From Lysobacter gummosus (GTDB lineage: Bacteria > Pseudomonadota > Gammaproteobacteria > Xanthomonadales > Xanthomonadaceae), in contig NZ_CP011131.1 of NCBI RefSeq assembly GCF_001442805.1, positions 4,588,001-4,652,000 of the forward strand: 64,000 bases of DNA, read 5' to 3'. Shown here piece after piece: positions 27,797-35,545 of the stretch. Every line of letters begins with the position of its first letter. Positions within the stretch are counted from its first letter, which is position 1. The notes under the pieces were generated by a model. It searched no databases, was not told where the DNA came from, and worked only from the letters and a program-made list of their open reading frames with translations. The position numbers and the translations under genes are program-made.

Positions 27797-28725
27797 CGTG
27801 ATGAAGCTCCCTCCTCCCAACGTAGCGGGGTGTACGGCAATCCTGGAACTGCCCCCCCTCCCGCTCGCACGACCACCCGCAAAACCGATTCACGGCCATC
27901 CGCTAGCCGTGCACGGCTGTCGATACTATAGGTGCCGCTGCGTTCGCCGACGAGACCGCCGACGCCGCCGCTGCCGTCGGCACCCGGCAATTGTGATCCC
28001 GGCTGGTTTCTTTCCCGCTGTTGTACCAGCTGGCTTCCGTTCAACCCCATAGCATCCAGCACTTCCTTTGATGCGAACGCCTGTTCCGGCCGGGTGCGGC
28101 CGCTGTAAACCGTGACGTGGGGCGCGATCCGCGCATACAGCTCGGGGGTGAAGCCCAGCACCTGTTCCAGTTCGGCCACGCTTTCGAACTCCGCATCCTT
28201 GGCGCCGTAGGGCCGCGAGGCCGACGAATAATCGGCATCTTCCGCGCCGCCGGAGGGCTGGGTCAGCGTATCGGCGTCGCGCCAGTCGATGATGGCGCCA
28301 GCCAGTCGCGCCGCTTCGGACTGCTCCATCTTGCCCGCGCCCTGCAGCAGCGCGGTCAGCAGCGTGGCGTCGGCCTGGTTGAGGTCGATCTTGCCGTTCT
28401 CATCGACGATCTTGATCTCCAGCTGCGCATCGGCATAACGCCAGCGATGCGGGCGGCCATCGGGCTGCCACTGCAGTTTCTGGTCGGTCATCGCCACCCG
28501 CGTCAGCGAATACTCCATGCCGGCGCGCGCCGCGTTCTGCGCGACCAGGCCGCGGACCATGACCCGGCCCTGCAGGTTTTCGGTGCGCGCAGTGAGCGAA
28601 AAGGCGCCGATCAGCGCCGTCAGCAGCGCGATCAGCCACATCACAAGCAGCAAGGCCGCGCCGCGTGCGCGGCTGCGCGGACGCGGGCGAATCATGGCGA
28701 CGGGAGTGGAATGCGCGCGCATCAC
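27793..28725 (-). CDS. gspK: Type II secretion minor pseudopilin K
   Basis: 310 aa. The N-terminus has a prepilin-type signal, RARGAALLLVMWLIALLTALIG, lacking the usual Glu at +5, as is normal for GspK. The large globular domain carries KIDLNQADATLLTALLQ and a paired calcium-binding-type acidic region. GspK caps the pseudopilus with I and J. The GTG at 28725 overlaps the gspJ stop; an ATG follows directly at 28722. Confidence 0.93.
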   Translation of the reverse strand: MMRAHSTPVAMIRPRPRSRARGAALLLVMWLIALLTALIGAFSLTARTENLQGRVMVRGLVAQNAARAGMEYSLTRVAMTDQKLQWQPDGRPHRWRYADAQLEIKIVDENGKIDLNQADATLLTALLQGAGKMEQSEAARLAGAIIDWRDADTLTQPSGGAEDADYSSASRPYGAKDAEFESVAELEQVLGFTPELYARIAPHVTVYSGRTRPEQAFASKEVLDAMGLNGSQLVQQRERNQPGSQLPGADGSGGVGGLVGERSGTYSIDSRARLADGRESVLRVVVRAGGGAVPGLPYTPLRWEEGASSR

Positions 28726-29441
28726 AGCTCCGGCACGAAGCCGTTGGAGGACGCGCTGGCCAACGGCAGCGACACCACCAGCGGCGGCCAGTTGCGGCCG
28801 TCGCGATCGGTCAGGGTGACCTCCACGAACAGCGGCAGTTGATCGGGCTGCTGCCAGCGTTCCTGCCAGTCGCCGAGCCCGCCGCGCTGCGGGTCGATCG
28901 CGCGATAACGAAAACGCGCCGACTTCAAGCCTTCGACCAGCAATTCCGGCGGCCGCTCGCGTTCGTCCTTGATGGTCTCGCCGGCCAGCACCATCGACAG
29001 CGACAGCACCATCCGCGTCTGGTCGCCGTCGTTCTCGATGGCGAAATCGTGCAGATACGGGCCGCCCTGGCCCAGGTAATCCGGAAGGTCGGCGACGAAA
29101 CGCAGGCGATCGGGCTCGCCGACGAAGCGCTGCGGCACCGCCGTGCTCTGGTCGAAAGCGAACGGGATCGGCCGGGTCGCGGCGATGCGCTTGCGCAGGA
29201 AGCCTTCGACCGCGCGCTCGCGTTCGCTGCGTTGGGCCAACAGCTCGCCGCGCGAAGCGGTCTTGGTCGCCGCGGTCAGCGTCGCGAAGGCCAGGGCCAG
29301 CCCGGCGACCAGCAACACCATCGCCAGCAGCACTTCGATCAGGGTGAAGCCGCGCGCCGCGCGCGGAATTGCACGCAGCACGCGGCCGCGGTTCGTCGCG
29401 ACACGTTTTTTCACGCTGCGCATCGCCATCGCGCGACTCAC
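28722..29441 (-). CDS. gspJ: Type II secretion minor pseudopilin J
   Basis: 239 aa from the GTG at 29441, which overlaps the gspI stop (GTGA); ATG codons at 29432 and 29426 are alternatives. The prepilin peptidase site RAARG-FTLIEVLLAMVLL is conserved, including Phe+1 and Glu+5. The C-terminal part (FRYRAIDPQ, EVTLTDRDG, PPLVVSLPLA) is the GspJ domain. It belongs to the tip complex with I and K. Confidence 0.92.
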   Translation of the reverse strand: MSRAMAMRSVKKRVATNRGRVLRAIPRAARGFTLIEVLLAMVLLVAGLALAFATLTAATKTASRGELLAQRSERERAVEGFLRKRIAATRPIPFAFDQSTAVPQRFVGEPDRLRFVADLPDYLGQGGPYLHDFAIENDGDQTRMVLSLSMVLAGETIKDERERPPELLVEGLKSARFRYRAIDPQRGGLGDWQERWQQPDQLPLFVEVTLTDRDGRNWPPLVVSLPLASASSNGFVPEL

Positions 29442-29920
29442 AGCGACACCTCGTTCGACGCCGTGCTGCTGCGCAAAGTGCGCAGGAACAAGCGCCGGCT
29501 CGGGCCGCCGTCGCCCCACTCCACCGCCAACTGCACTTCGAACAGGCGCATGGCGTTGGGGTCGATGGGCTGGTTGGAGGCCGGCAGCGAATCGCGCCAC
29601 TGGGTGATGCCCAGCGTCCAGCGGTAACGGCCGTTCTCGAAATCGCCGCTGCGCTGGCCCGGCTTGAGCGCCTGGCCGACGCCGACCTGATCCATCAGCG
29701 ATTGCGCATACAAGGCGGCGCGGCCGGCGTCGCTGGACCAGCGCACCTGCTTGGCCGCACCCGACAAGGTGCCGAGCAACAAGGTCAGCGCCATCGCCAG
29801 CAGAGCGAAGGCGACGATGACTTCCAGCAGCGTGTAGCCGCGCTCGCGCGAGGACGGTGCGCGCCGCAGCGCGCCGAGGCGGCGCCGCGACGGCGCCGGT
29901 GTCGTGCCTGGCGCGCTCAT
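29438..29920 (-). CDS. gspI: Type II secretion minor pseudopilin I
   Basis: 160 aa. The signal is long and basic, ending SRERG-YTLLEVIVAFALLAMAL (Tyr+1, Glu+5), and is cut by prepilin peptidase. The C-terminal domain (FENGRYRWTLGIT, RLFEVQLAVEWG, LFLRTL) matches GspI, the pseudopilin that nucleates the tip. The ATG at 29920 overlaps the gspH stop. Confidence 0.92.
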   Translation of the reverse strand: MSAPGTTPAPSRRRLGALRRAPSSRERGYTLLEVIVAFALLAMALTLLLGTLSGAAKQVRWSSDAGRAALYAQSLMDQVGVGQALKPGQRSGDFENGRYRWTLGITQWRDSLPASNQPIDPNAMRLFEVQLAVEWGDGGPSRRLFLRTLRSSTASNEVSL

Positions 29921-30450
29921 CGCGGCGCCTCGCCGCGCTTGAGCTTGACCTCGCCGGTCAGCCAGGCGACATCGACGTTCCACGCCGCCTGCTTCGCGCT
30001 GAGCTTGACCCGGCCGCCGGTGGAGGCGCCGTCGGAGAAAAACATGATCGCGCCTTCGCCGCGGCGCGGTTGCACTTCGCGCGCGCCGGTGAAGATCAGC
30101 CCGATCGACTTGGGAATGCTGCCGCTGCGGCCGTTGGGCGCGGTCCAGGTGTGGGCGCCGGGATCGAGGGTGAATTTCTGCGAGCGTCCGGTCGCGATCG
30201 CCTGACTGCGCGTGTAGCGTAGTTGCGCGGCGATTTCCTTCGACGCCGAGCGCAATTGCATGCCGGCGATGCCGCCGGTCAAGGCGGCCACGGTCAGCAC
30301 GCCGATGGCGGCGATCAGGGCGATCACCAGCAGCATCTCCAGCAAAGACATGCCGCGCTGGCGGACGCGCGCGCGCGCGGGCCCAGGCTGCGTCGCGGCC
30401 TGATCTCCTCGCCCTCCTCGGGCGGAGGGACTGTGCCGCGAACGCATCAT
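29917..30450 (-). CDS. gspH: Type II secretion pseudopilin H
   Basis: 177 aa. The prepilin site is RQRG-MSLLEMLLVIALIAAIGVLTV. The C-terminal GspH/FimT domain includes EIAAQLRYTRSQAIATGRSQKFTLD and IMFFSDGASTGGRVKL. It caps the major pseudopilus. The N-terminal extension of about 30 residues before the cleavage site is long but typical of this cluster; internal starts are possible. It lies 52 nt after gspG. Confidence 0.92.
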   Translation of the reverse strand: MMRSRHSPSARGGRGDQAATQPGPARARVRQRGMSLLEMLLVIALIAAIGVLTVAALTGGIAGMQLRSASKEIAAQLRYTRSQAIATGRSQKFTLDPGAHTWTAPNGRSGSIPKSIGLIFTGAREVQPRRGEGAIMFFSDGASTGGRVKLSAKQAAWNVDVAWLTGEVKLKRGEAPR

Positions 30451-30502
30451 CGATTACCGACCTCGCTGGGGCCTGATCTGCCTGGCGTGTTTACCGCCGG
30501 CC

Positions 30503-30949
30503 TCAGTTGTTCTTGATATCGCCGTCCACGCTGCTGCCGCCGGCCTTGCCGTCCTTGCCGTAGCTGACCAGGTCGTAGGGACCGCTCTCGCCCGGCTGGC
30601 GGTATTCGATCGGATGGCCCCACGGATCCTTGAGCTCGACTTCCTTCGCATACGGGCCGAGCCAGCCGCTGGCGTCGGCCGGCTGCTTGACCAGTTCTTC
30701 CAGCGTGCCCGGCAGGCGGCCGGTGTCCATCTGGAACGAGTCGATCTTGCCGGCCAGCGTCTGCACCTGGCCCTTGGCCAGGTTGTAGTCGCCGCGATCC
30801 TTGCCGCCGAGCACGCGGTTGCCGACGAAGGCGAGCACCGCGCCGATCAACACGATCACGATGATGATCTCGATCAGGCTCATGCCGCGCTGGTGGCGGG
30901 GGGACGGGGAGCGGGTCTTGGAGCGGAGGTTACGCATCGTCGTCGTCAT
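30503..30949 (-). CDS. gspG: Type II secretion major pseudopilin G
   Basis: 148 aa. The prepilin site is RHQRG-MSLIEIIIVIVLIGAVLAFV. The mature part has the GspG hallmarks KGQVQTLAGKIDSFQMDTGRLP, the WGHPIEYR segment and a calcium-binding C-terminus (YDLVSYGKDGKAGGSSVDGDI). It forms the pseudopilus shaft. The start at 30949 is chosen; 30937 is also possible. The gap to gspF is 334 nt, the largest inside the cluster. Confidence 0.94.
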   Translation of the reverse strand: MTTTMRNLRSKTRSPSPRHQRGMSLIEIIIVIVLIGAVLAFVGNRVLGGKDRGDYNLAKGQVQTLAGKIDSFQMDTGRLPGTLEELVKQPADASGWLGPYAKEVELKDPWGHPIEYRQPGESGPYDLVSYGKDGKAGGSSVDGDIKNN

Positions 30950-31283
30950 CCGTAGAAAGTGGGTTACAGGTTGATGCTGAGATGGGGCGCGGCTTCGGCG
31001 GGGCATGGCGCGGCCGGCCATGCCGAAGCCTCAACGTTCGGCGGGCAGAAACGGGGTTGCAAGGATTCTGTTCCGCACCGATTGCCAAAGTTCGCTGAAA
31101 CCCGCCGTGCGCGCGAGTCGGTACAGCGGGCGTTCAAGGCCGCTGGATGAACAGGCGCAAGGCTGCGGCGCGGAGCGGTAAATACCGGACAGGCCCGGCG
31201 CGGGCCGCCCGTCGCGGCGTCGCGATGCGGCCGGGGCTGGAGGTTCTTCGCGGCGAAGGGATGCGGGCGCGGTTCGATCATGA
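30950..31283. other. 334-bp gap within the secretion cluster, no gene seen
   Basis: Small open frames exist on both strands but have no start signals or recognisable product. There is no repeat of the families seen elsewhere in the window. The gap may hold a promoter for gspG, the pseudopilin needed in largest amounts, but I find no convincing -10/-35 pair. Confidence 0.5.
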
Positions 31284-32501
31284 TCAACCGATCGAGTTAG
31301 TGAGGTCGTACAGCGGCAACAGCACCGCCATCACCACCGTGCCGACGATGCCGGCCAGGACCACGGTCACCACCGGCACCAGCGCGGCGAGCATGCGGTC
31401 CAACGCCATCGCGGTGTCCTGCTCGAAGGTCTCGGCGGTCTTCATCAGCATCGCGTCGAGCGCGCCGGATTCCTCGCCGACCTGGATCATCTGCATGGCC
31501 AGGCGCGGGAAGCGCTTGCCCTTGGACAGCGCGGTGGACAGCGCCACGCCGTTCTTGACCTCTTCGGCGGCGGCATCGACGTCGGCGGCCAGCACGCGGT
31601 TGTTGAGCACGTTGCGGCCGATGCCGATGGCGGTCATCAGCGGCACGCCGTTGCGCACCAGCGTGCCCAGGGTGCGCGCCAGCCGCGCGGTTTCGATCTT
31701 GCCGATCAACGGTCCGACGAATTTGCGCTTCAGCAGCCACGCGTCGAGCGCCTCGCGGAATGCCGGATCGCGGCGCTTGCGGTCGAACCACAGCACCGCC
31801 ACCGCCGGCACCGCGATCAGCAGGATCCACCAATTGCGCACGAACATGCCCGCCCACAGCACGACCTGGGTGAACATCGGCAGCTCGGCGTCCAGGCTTT
31901 CGTACATCGCGCCGAACTGCGGCACCACGTAGCCCAGCAGGAACATCAGGCTGGCGCCGACCATGCACAGCAGGATCGCCGGATAAATCAGGGCGTTGAT
32001 CACCTTGCCCTGCAGCAAGCGGCTGCGTTCCAGGTAATCGTCCAGGCGCGACAGGGTTTCGTGCAGATTGCCGCCGGCCTCGCCGGCGCGGACCATGTTG
32101 ATGTACAGACGCGAGAACGTGCCGTGCTGGCGCTCCAGCGCCACCGACAGCGAGGTGCCGCCGCGCACCGCATCGCGGATGTCGGCGACCGTGCTCTTGG
32201 CCGCCTCGTCCTCGGGCAGGTCGAGCAGGATGGTCAGGGCGCGATCCAGCGGCTGGCCGGCGCCGAGCAGGGTCGACAGCTGCTGGGTGAACTGCACCAG
32301 CCGCGCGCCGGTGAACGGCTTGGGCTTGAACAGGCCCTTCCACGACGACGCCCCGCCCGCTTCCGAGGCCAGCTTGGCCTCGACCGGCAGATGGCCTTGT
32401 TCCTGCAGGCGCTGCACGACTTCGGCGTTGCTCGCGGCCTCCATCTGGCCGTCCAGCAGCTCGCCGCGCGCGTTCAGGGCTTTGTAGTGGAAAAGGGGCA
32501 T
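31284..32501 (-). CDS. gspF: Type II secretion inner-membrane protein F
   Basis: 405 aa, the usual size. It starts MPLFHYKALNARGELLDGQM, the standard GspF opening. Two homologous cytoplasmic T2SSF domains (LVQFTQQLSTLLGAGQPLDRAL and ARLARTLGTLVRNGVPLMTAI) alternate with three membrane helices. GspF is the polytopic core of the inner-membrane platform, contacted by the ATPase. It is 39 nt downstream of the lipoprotein gene. Confidence 0.95.
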   Translation of the reverse strand: MPLFHYKALNARGELLDGQMEAASNAEVVQRLQEQGHLPVEAKLASEAGGASSWKGLFKPKPFTGARLVQFTQQLSTLLGAGQPLDRALTILLDLPEDEAAKSTVADIRDAVRGGTSLSVALERQHGTFSRLYINMVRAGEAGGNLHETLSRLDDYLERSRLLQGKVINALIYPAILLCMVGASLMFLLGYVVPQFGAMYESLDAELPMFTQVVLWAGMFVRNWWILLIAVPAVAVLWFDRKRRDPAFREALDAWLLKRKFVGPLIGKIETARLARTLGTLVRNGVPLMTAIGIGRNVLNNRVLAADVDAAAEEVKNGVALSTALSKGKRFPRLAMQMIQVGEESGALDAMLMKTAETFEQDTAMALDRMLAALVPVVTVVLAGIVGTVVMAVLLPLYDLTNSIG

Positions 32502-32540
32502 TCGCTGGGGTCGGCTGGGCGTTGGGTCGGTTGGAGGGCG

Positions 32541-33338
32541 TCAGTGGCGGGCGCTGTCGGGATCGAGCTGAAATTCGAAGTTCTGCATATGGGTTTCAGG
32601 ATCGCGTTGCGCGGTCTTCACGGTCAAGCCGACGCGACGCGCGCTATCGACGACTGCGACACAGCGCACCAAGTCGCCGACCTGCTCGCCGAGCGGGCCG
32701 TCGCATCGCACCGACTGCGCGCTCAGCTTCGCCCGTTCGTTCAAGGCCGCCTTCAAGCCGGCCTGCAAGCGCTCGCGGGTGATGCGGGTGGTGATCTGAT
32801 AACGCATTTGCGAGACGTCCTCCCCCACCTCGACCACCGTCAGCCCGACCGATTCGGTCTCGCCCGACGGCGAAGTCGCCACGCAGTCCATGCGGCGGCC
32901 GACCGGGCCGGTCAGCGAACCCGGGCACACGACCTTGGCCGCGGCCGAACCGCCCTTGGCCAGGGTCTGCGCAATGGTGTCTTCCAATTCGCGGGCCGTG
33001 ACGAACGAGCGGACCTCGCGCAATTCGTATTGCAGCAGCCGGCCCTGGCGGTGTTCGCTGGTGAATCGGTAGTGATAGCGATCGCCGGCGGCCGAGACCA
33101 CCGCGCACTGCACCGTATCGCCCGACGTGGAGGTGAGTTTGCGCGGGCACGACACCGATTTCGGCGGCGGCAGTTTCTGCTCGGAGATATGCGTGCGAAT
33201 GCGTTGTTCGAGCTGCGGGGGCTTGAGCTGCGGCGGAAACCAGCGGTCCATCGCCGCCTCGCACCCGGTCAACGACACAAGCGCGGCGGCCGGGCCCGCC
33301 CACTTCATCCATCTGCGTCCGTGCATGGCCTGTTTCAT
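32541..33338 (-). CDS. Lipoprotein with three DUF4333-like repeats, inside the secretion operon
   Basis: 265 aa from the ATG at 33338. The signal ends in the lipobox LTGC at about residue 26. Three repeats of about 75 residues follow. Each has a helix (IRTHISEQ, LEDTIAQTLAKG, LQAGLKAALNER), a V-x-C-P/D turn (VSCPRKL, VVCPGSL, VRCDGPL), then G-x-x-x-x-C (GDTVQCAV, GRRMDCVA, GDLVRCVA) and a beta-rich end. The paired cysteines could make one disulfide per repeat. The pattern resembles DUF4333 modules. It sits between gspE and gspF with spacers of 77 and 39 nt, so a role in secretion is plausible but unproven. Confidence 0.78.
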   Translation of the reverse strand: MKQAMHGRRWMKWAGPAAALVSLTGCEAAMDRWFPPQLKPPQLEQRIRTHISEQKLPPPKSVSCPRKLTSTSGDTVQCAVVSAAGDRYHYRFTSEHRQGRLLQYELREVRSFVTARELEDTIAQTLAKGGSAAAKVVCPGSLTGPVGRRMDCVATSPSGETESVGLTVVEVGEDVSQMRYQITTRITRERLQAGLKAALNERAKLSAQSVRCDGPLGEQVGDLVRCVAVVDSARRVGLTVKTAQRDPETHMQNFEFQLDPDSARH

Positions 33339-33415
33339 GTCGAATGTTTCATCGCGCGCGCGCAAGGTCCGGGCGCGGCGGCGCGCATGCGCCTGGCGTC
33401 GCGGGCCGCCGGGGC

Positions 33416-35173
33416 TCACGCATCCTCGGTTACCCGCAGCACTTCCTCGATCGTGGTCAGCCCGGCCATCGCCTTGACGATGCCGTCCTCGTACATGGTG
33501 CGCATGTTCGCGGTTTCGCGCGCGATCTGCTCGATCTCGCCCATGCCGGCATGACGCATCACCGCGCGGCGCAACTCGTCGTTCATGACCAGAAATTCCA
33601 TGATCGTGGTGCGGCCGTGATACCCGCTGGGCGCCAGCGCCGACGGACGCGGCCGGTACAAATAGATCTCGCCCTCGGGCTGGTAGCGGCGCAAGTTGAA
33701 CTTCTCGATCTCTTCCGGCGACGCGGGGTATTTCTCCGCATGCGTCGGCTCCAGCCTGCGCACCAGGCGCTGGGCGAGGATGCCGTTGATGGTCGAGGTC
33801 AGCAGGTAGTCTTCCACGCCCATGTCGAGCAGGCGGGTGATGCCGCCGGCGGCGTTGTTGGTGTGCAGCGTGCTCAACACCAGGTGACCGGTGAGCGCCG
33901 ACTGGATCGCGATCTTGCACGTCTCCAGATCGCGCATTTCGCCGATCATGATGATGTCCGGGTCCTGGCGCACGATCGAGCGCAGGGCGTGGGCGAAGTC
34001 CAGGCCGATCTGCGGCTTGGCCTGGATCTGGTTGATGCCCTCGATCTGGTATTCGACCGGGTCTTCGACGGTGATGATCTTGACGTCGCTGGTGTTGAGC
34101 TTGCTCAGCGCCGTGTACAGCGTGGTGGTCTTGCCCGAACCGGTCGGGCCGGTCACCAGCATGATCCCATGCGGCTGATCCAGCACCTTCTGGAACTGCG
34201 GCAGGAATTCGTCCGTGAAGCCGAGCTTGTAGAAGTCGAACACGACCGTTTCGCGATCGAGCAATCGCATCACCACCGACTCGCCGTGCGCGGTCGGCAC
34301 CGTGCTCACGCGCAGGTCGAGTTCCTTGCCCTGCACGCGCAGCATGATGCGGCCGTCCTGCGGCAGGCGGCGCTCGGCGATGTTGAGCTTGGCCATGATC
34401 TTGATGCGGCTGATCACCGCCGCGGTCAGGTTGGCCGGCGGGCTTTCGCCCTCGGTCAGCACGCCGTCGATGCGGTAGCGCACCTTCAAACGGTTTTCGA
34501 ACGGTTCGATGTGGATATCGGAGGCGCGCAGCTCGACCGCGCGCTGGATCACCAGATTCACCAGGCGGATGACCGGCGCTTCGGAGGCGAGGTCGCGCAG
34601 ATGCTCGACATCGTCCATATCGCCGGCGCCTTCGCCCTCGGCGGTCTCGACGATCGCGCCCATGGCGCTGCGGCCCTGGCCGTGCCAGCGCTCGATCAGA
34701 TCGCCGATCTCCGAGCGCAGCGCCACATAGGGCTTGATCTCGCGCTGGGTCGCCAAACGCAGCGCGTCCATCTGATAGGCGTCCTGCGGATCGGCCATCA
34801 GCACTTCGACGTGGCGGTCGCCCTCGCCCACCGGGCAGATCGCGAACTGCTTCATGAACTTCAGAGTCAGCGCCACGCCCTCCGGCGGCATCTCCGGCGC
34901 GTCCTTGATGCTGACCAGCGGCAGGTCCAGCGCGGCGGCGACGGTCTCGGCGTGATCGCGCTCGGAGACCAGGCCCAGCCGCGAAAGCAGCGCCAGCAGA
35001 CTGCCGCCGGTTTCCTCCTGCAAACGCCGCGCGCGCGCCAGGTCGGGCTCTTTGAGCCGGCCTTTGGCGAGCAGCGCATCGACGATGCGCGTGTCTACCG
35101 CCAACTGGATGTCGCCGCTGCTTGCCGCGGCGGTGTTGACGGACGGATCGATAGTGGTGGCTACTGCGTTCAC
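33416..35173 (-). CDS. gspE: Type II secretion ATPase GspE (XpsE)
   Basis: 585 aa. The cytoplasmic ATPase drives pseudopilus assembly. Walker A GPTGSGKTT is at 342-350, Asp-box and Walker B IIMIGEMRD near 407-415, and the His-box TGHLVLSTLHTNNA at 428-441. The N-terminal MshEN-like domain (residues 30-150) binds GspL. Unlike many GspE proteins there is no tetracysteine zinc motif: residues 470-530 contain no cysteine (only Cys113 and Cys419 in the protein). The start is GTG at 35173, placed by a strong AGGAGGGTGAC ribosome-binding site. It is the first gene of the operon. Confidence 0.95.
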   Translation of the reverse strand: MNAVATTIDPSVNTAAASSGDIQLAVDTRIVDALLAKGRLKEPDLARARRLQEETGGSLLALLSRLGLVSERDHAETVAAALDLPLVSIKDAPEMPPEGVALTLKFMKQFAICPVGEGDRHVEVLMADPQDAYQMDALRLATQREIKPYVALRSEIGDLIERWHGQGRSAMGAIVETAEGEGAGDMDDVEHLRDLASEAPVIRLVNLVIQRAVELRASDIHIEPFENRLKVRYRIDGVLTEGESPPANLTAAVISRIKIMAKLNIAERRLPQDGRIMLRVQGKELDLRVSTVPTAHGESVVMRLLDRETVVFDFYKLGFTDEFLPQFQKVLDQPHGIMLVTGPTGSGKTTTLYTALSKLNTSDVKIITVEDPVEYQIEGINQIQAKPQIGLDFAHALRSIVRQDPDIIMIGEMRDLETCKIAIQSALTGHLVLSTLHTNNAAGGITRLLDMGVEDYLLTSTINGILAQRLVRRLEPTHAEKYPASPEEIEKFNLRRYQPEGEIYLYRPRPSALAPSGYHGRTTIMEFLVMNDELRRAVMRHAGMGEIEQIARETANMRTMYEDGIVKAMAGLTTIEEVLRVTEDA

Positions 35174-35545
35174 GTCACCCTCCTGCGCGTGAACCCTGGA
35201 CTTTAGCAGTTTCGTTCGCGGTCTCTACCAGACCACGGCGGATCGATTCGGTTCCATAGACGATGGCGGCATCGGCGAATCCACACGAGCTTGCGCGAGC
35301 GCGGTCTCGCAAGATCGGATTCGGATGGCAATTCATCGCGGACTGCAGGGATGGTCACATTTCTGACTCCGCCGCCGCTCGGTTCGCGTGCCGCTCGGGC
35401 CTGTCGCGGCGGGGCCGCGGTTCAGCCATCGGCGCCGATTCAGCGGCGGCGCCACCGGAACGGATCACGCATGCAACAAAAAAGGGCGCCCACCGGACGC
35501 CCTTTCGTCAGCGGCCGGCCGACCGGCCGGCGCAACCGCCCATGA
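35174..35545. other. 372-bp spacer upstream of gspE
   Basis: No gene is seen. Near gspE there is an inverted repeat GGTCT-CTACC-AGACC (35220-35234) and, on the gspE strand, a TAAAGT that could be a -10 box, without a clear -35. The promoter of the secretion operon should lie here. The purL terminator occupies the far end. Confidence 0.4.
35478..35505 (-). terminator. Intrinsic terminator of purL
   Basis: On the minus strand AAAGGGCGT-CCGGTG-GGCGCCCTTTTTT lies about 40 nt after the purL stop: a GC-rich stem followed by six T residues. Confidence 0.85.

Noticed and set aside
30964..31287. 107-residue minus-strand frame in the gspG-gspF gap
   Set aside because: Low-complexity basic composition, no ribosome-binding site, and it overlaps the gspF end. 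I treat the gap as non-coding.
35180..35260. Possible sigma-54 promoter before gspE
   Set aside because: No GG-N10-GC pair at -24/-12 could be found in register.
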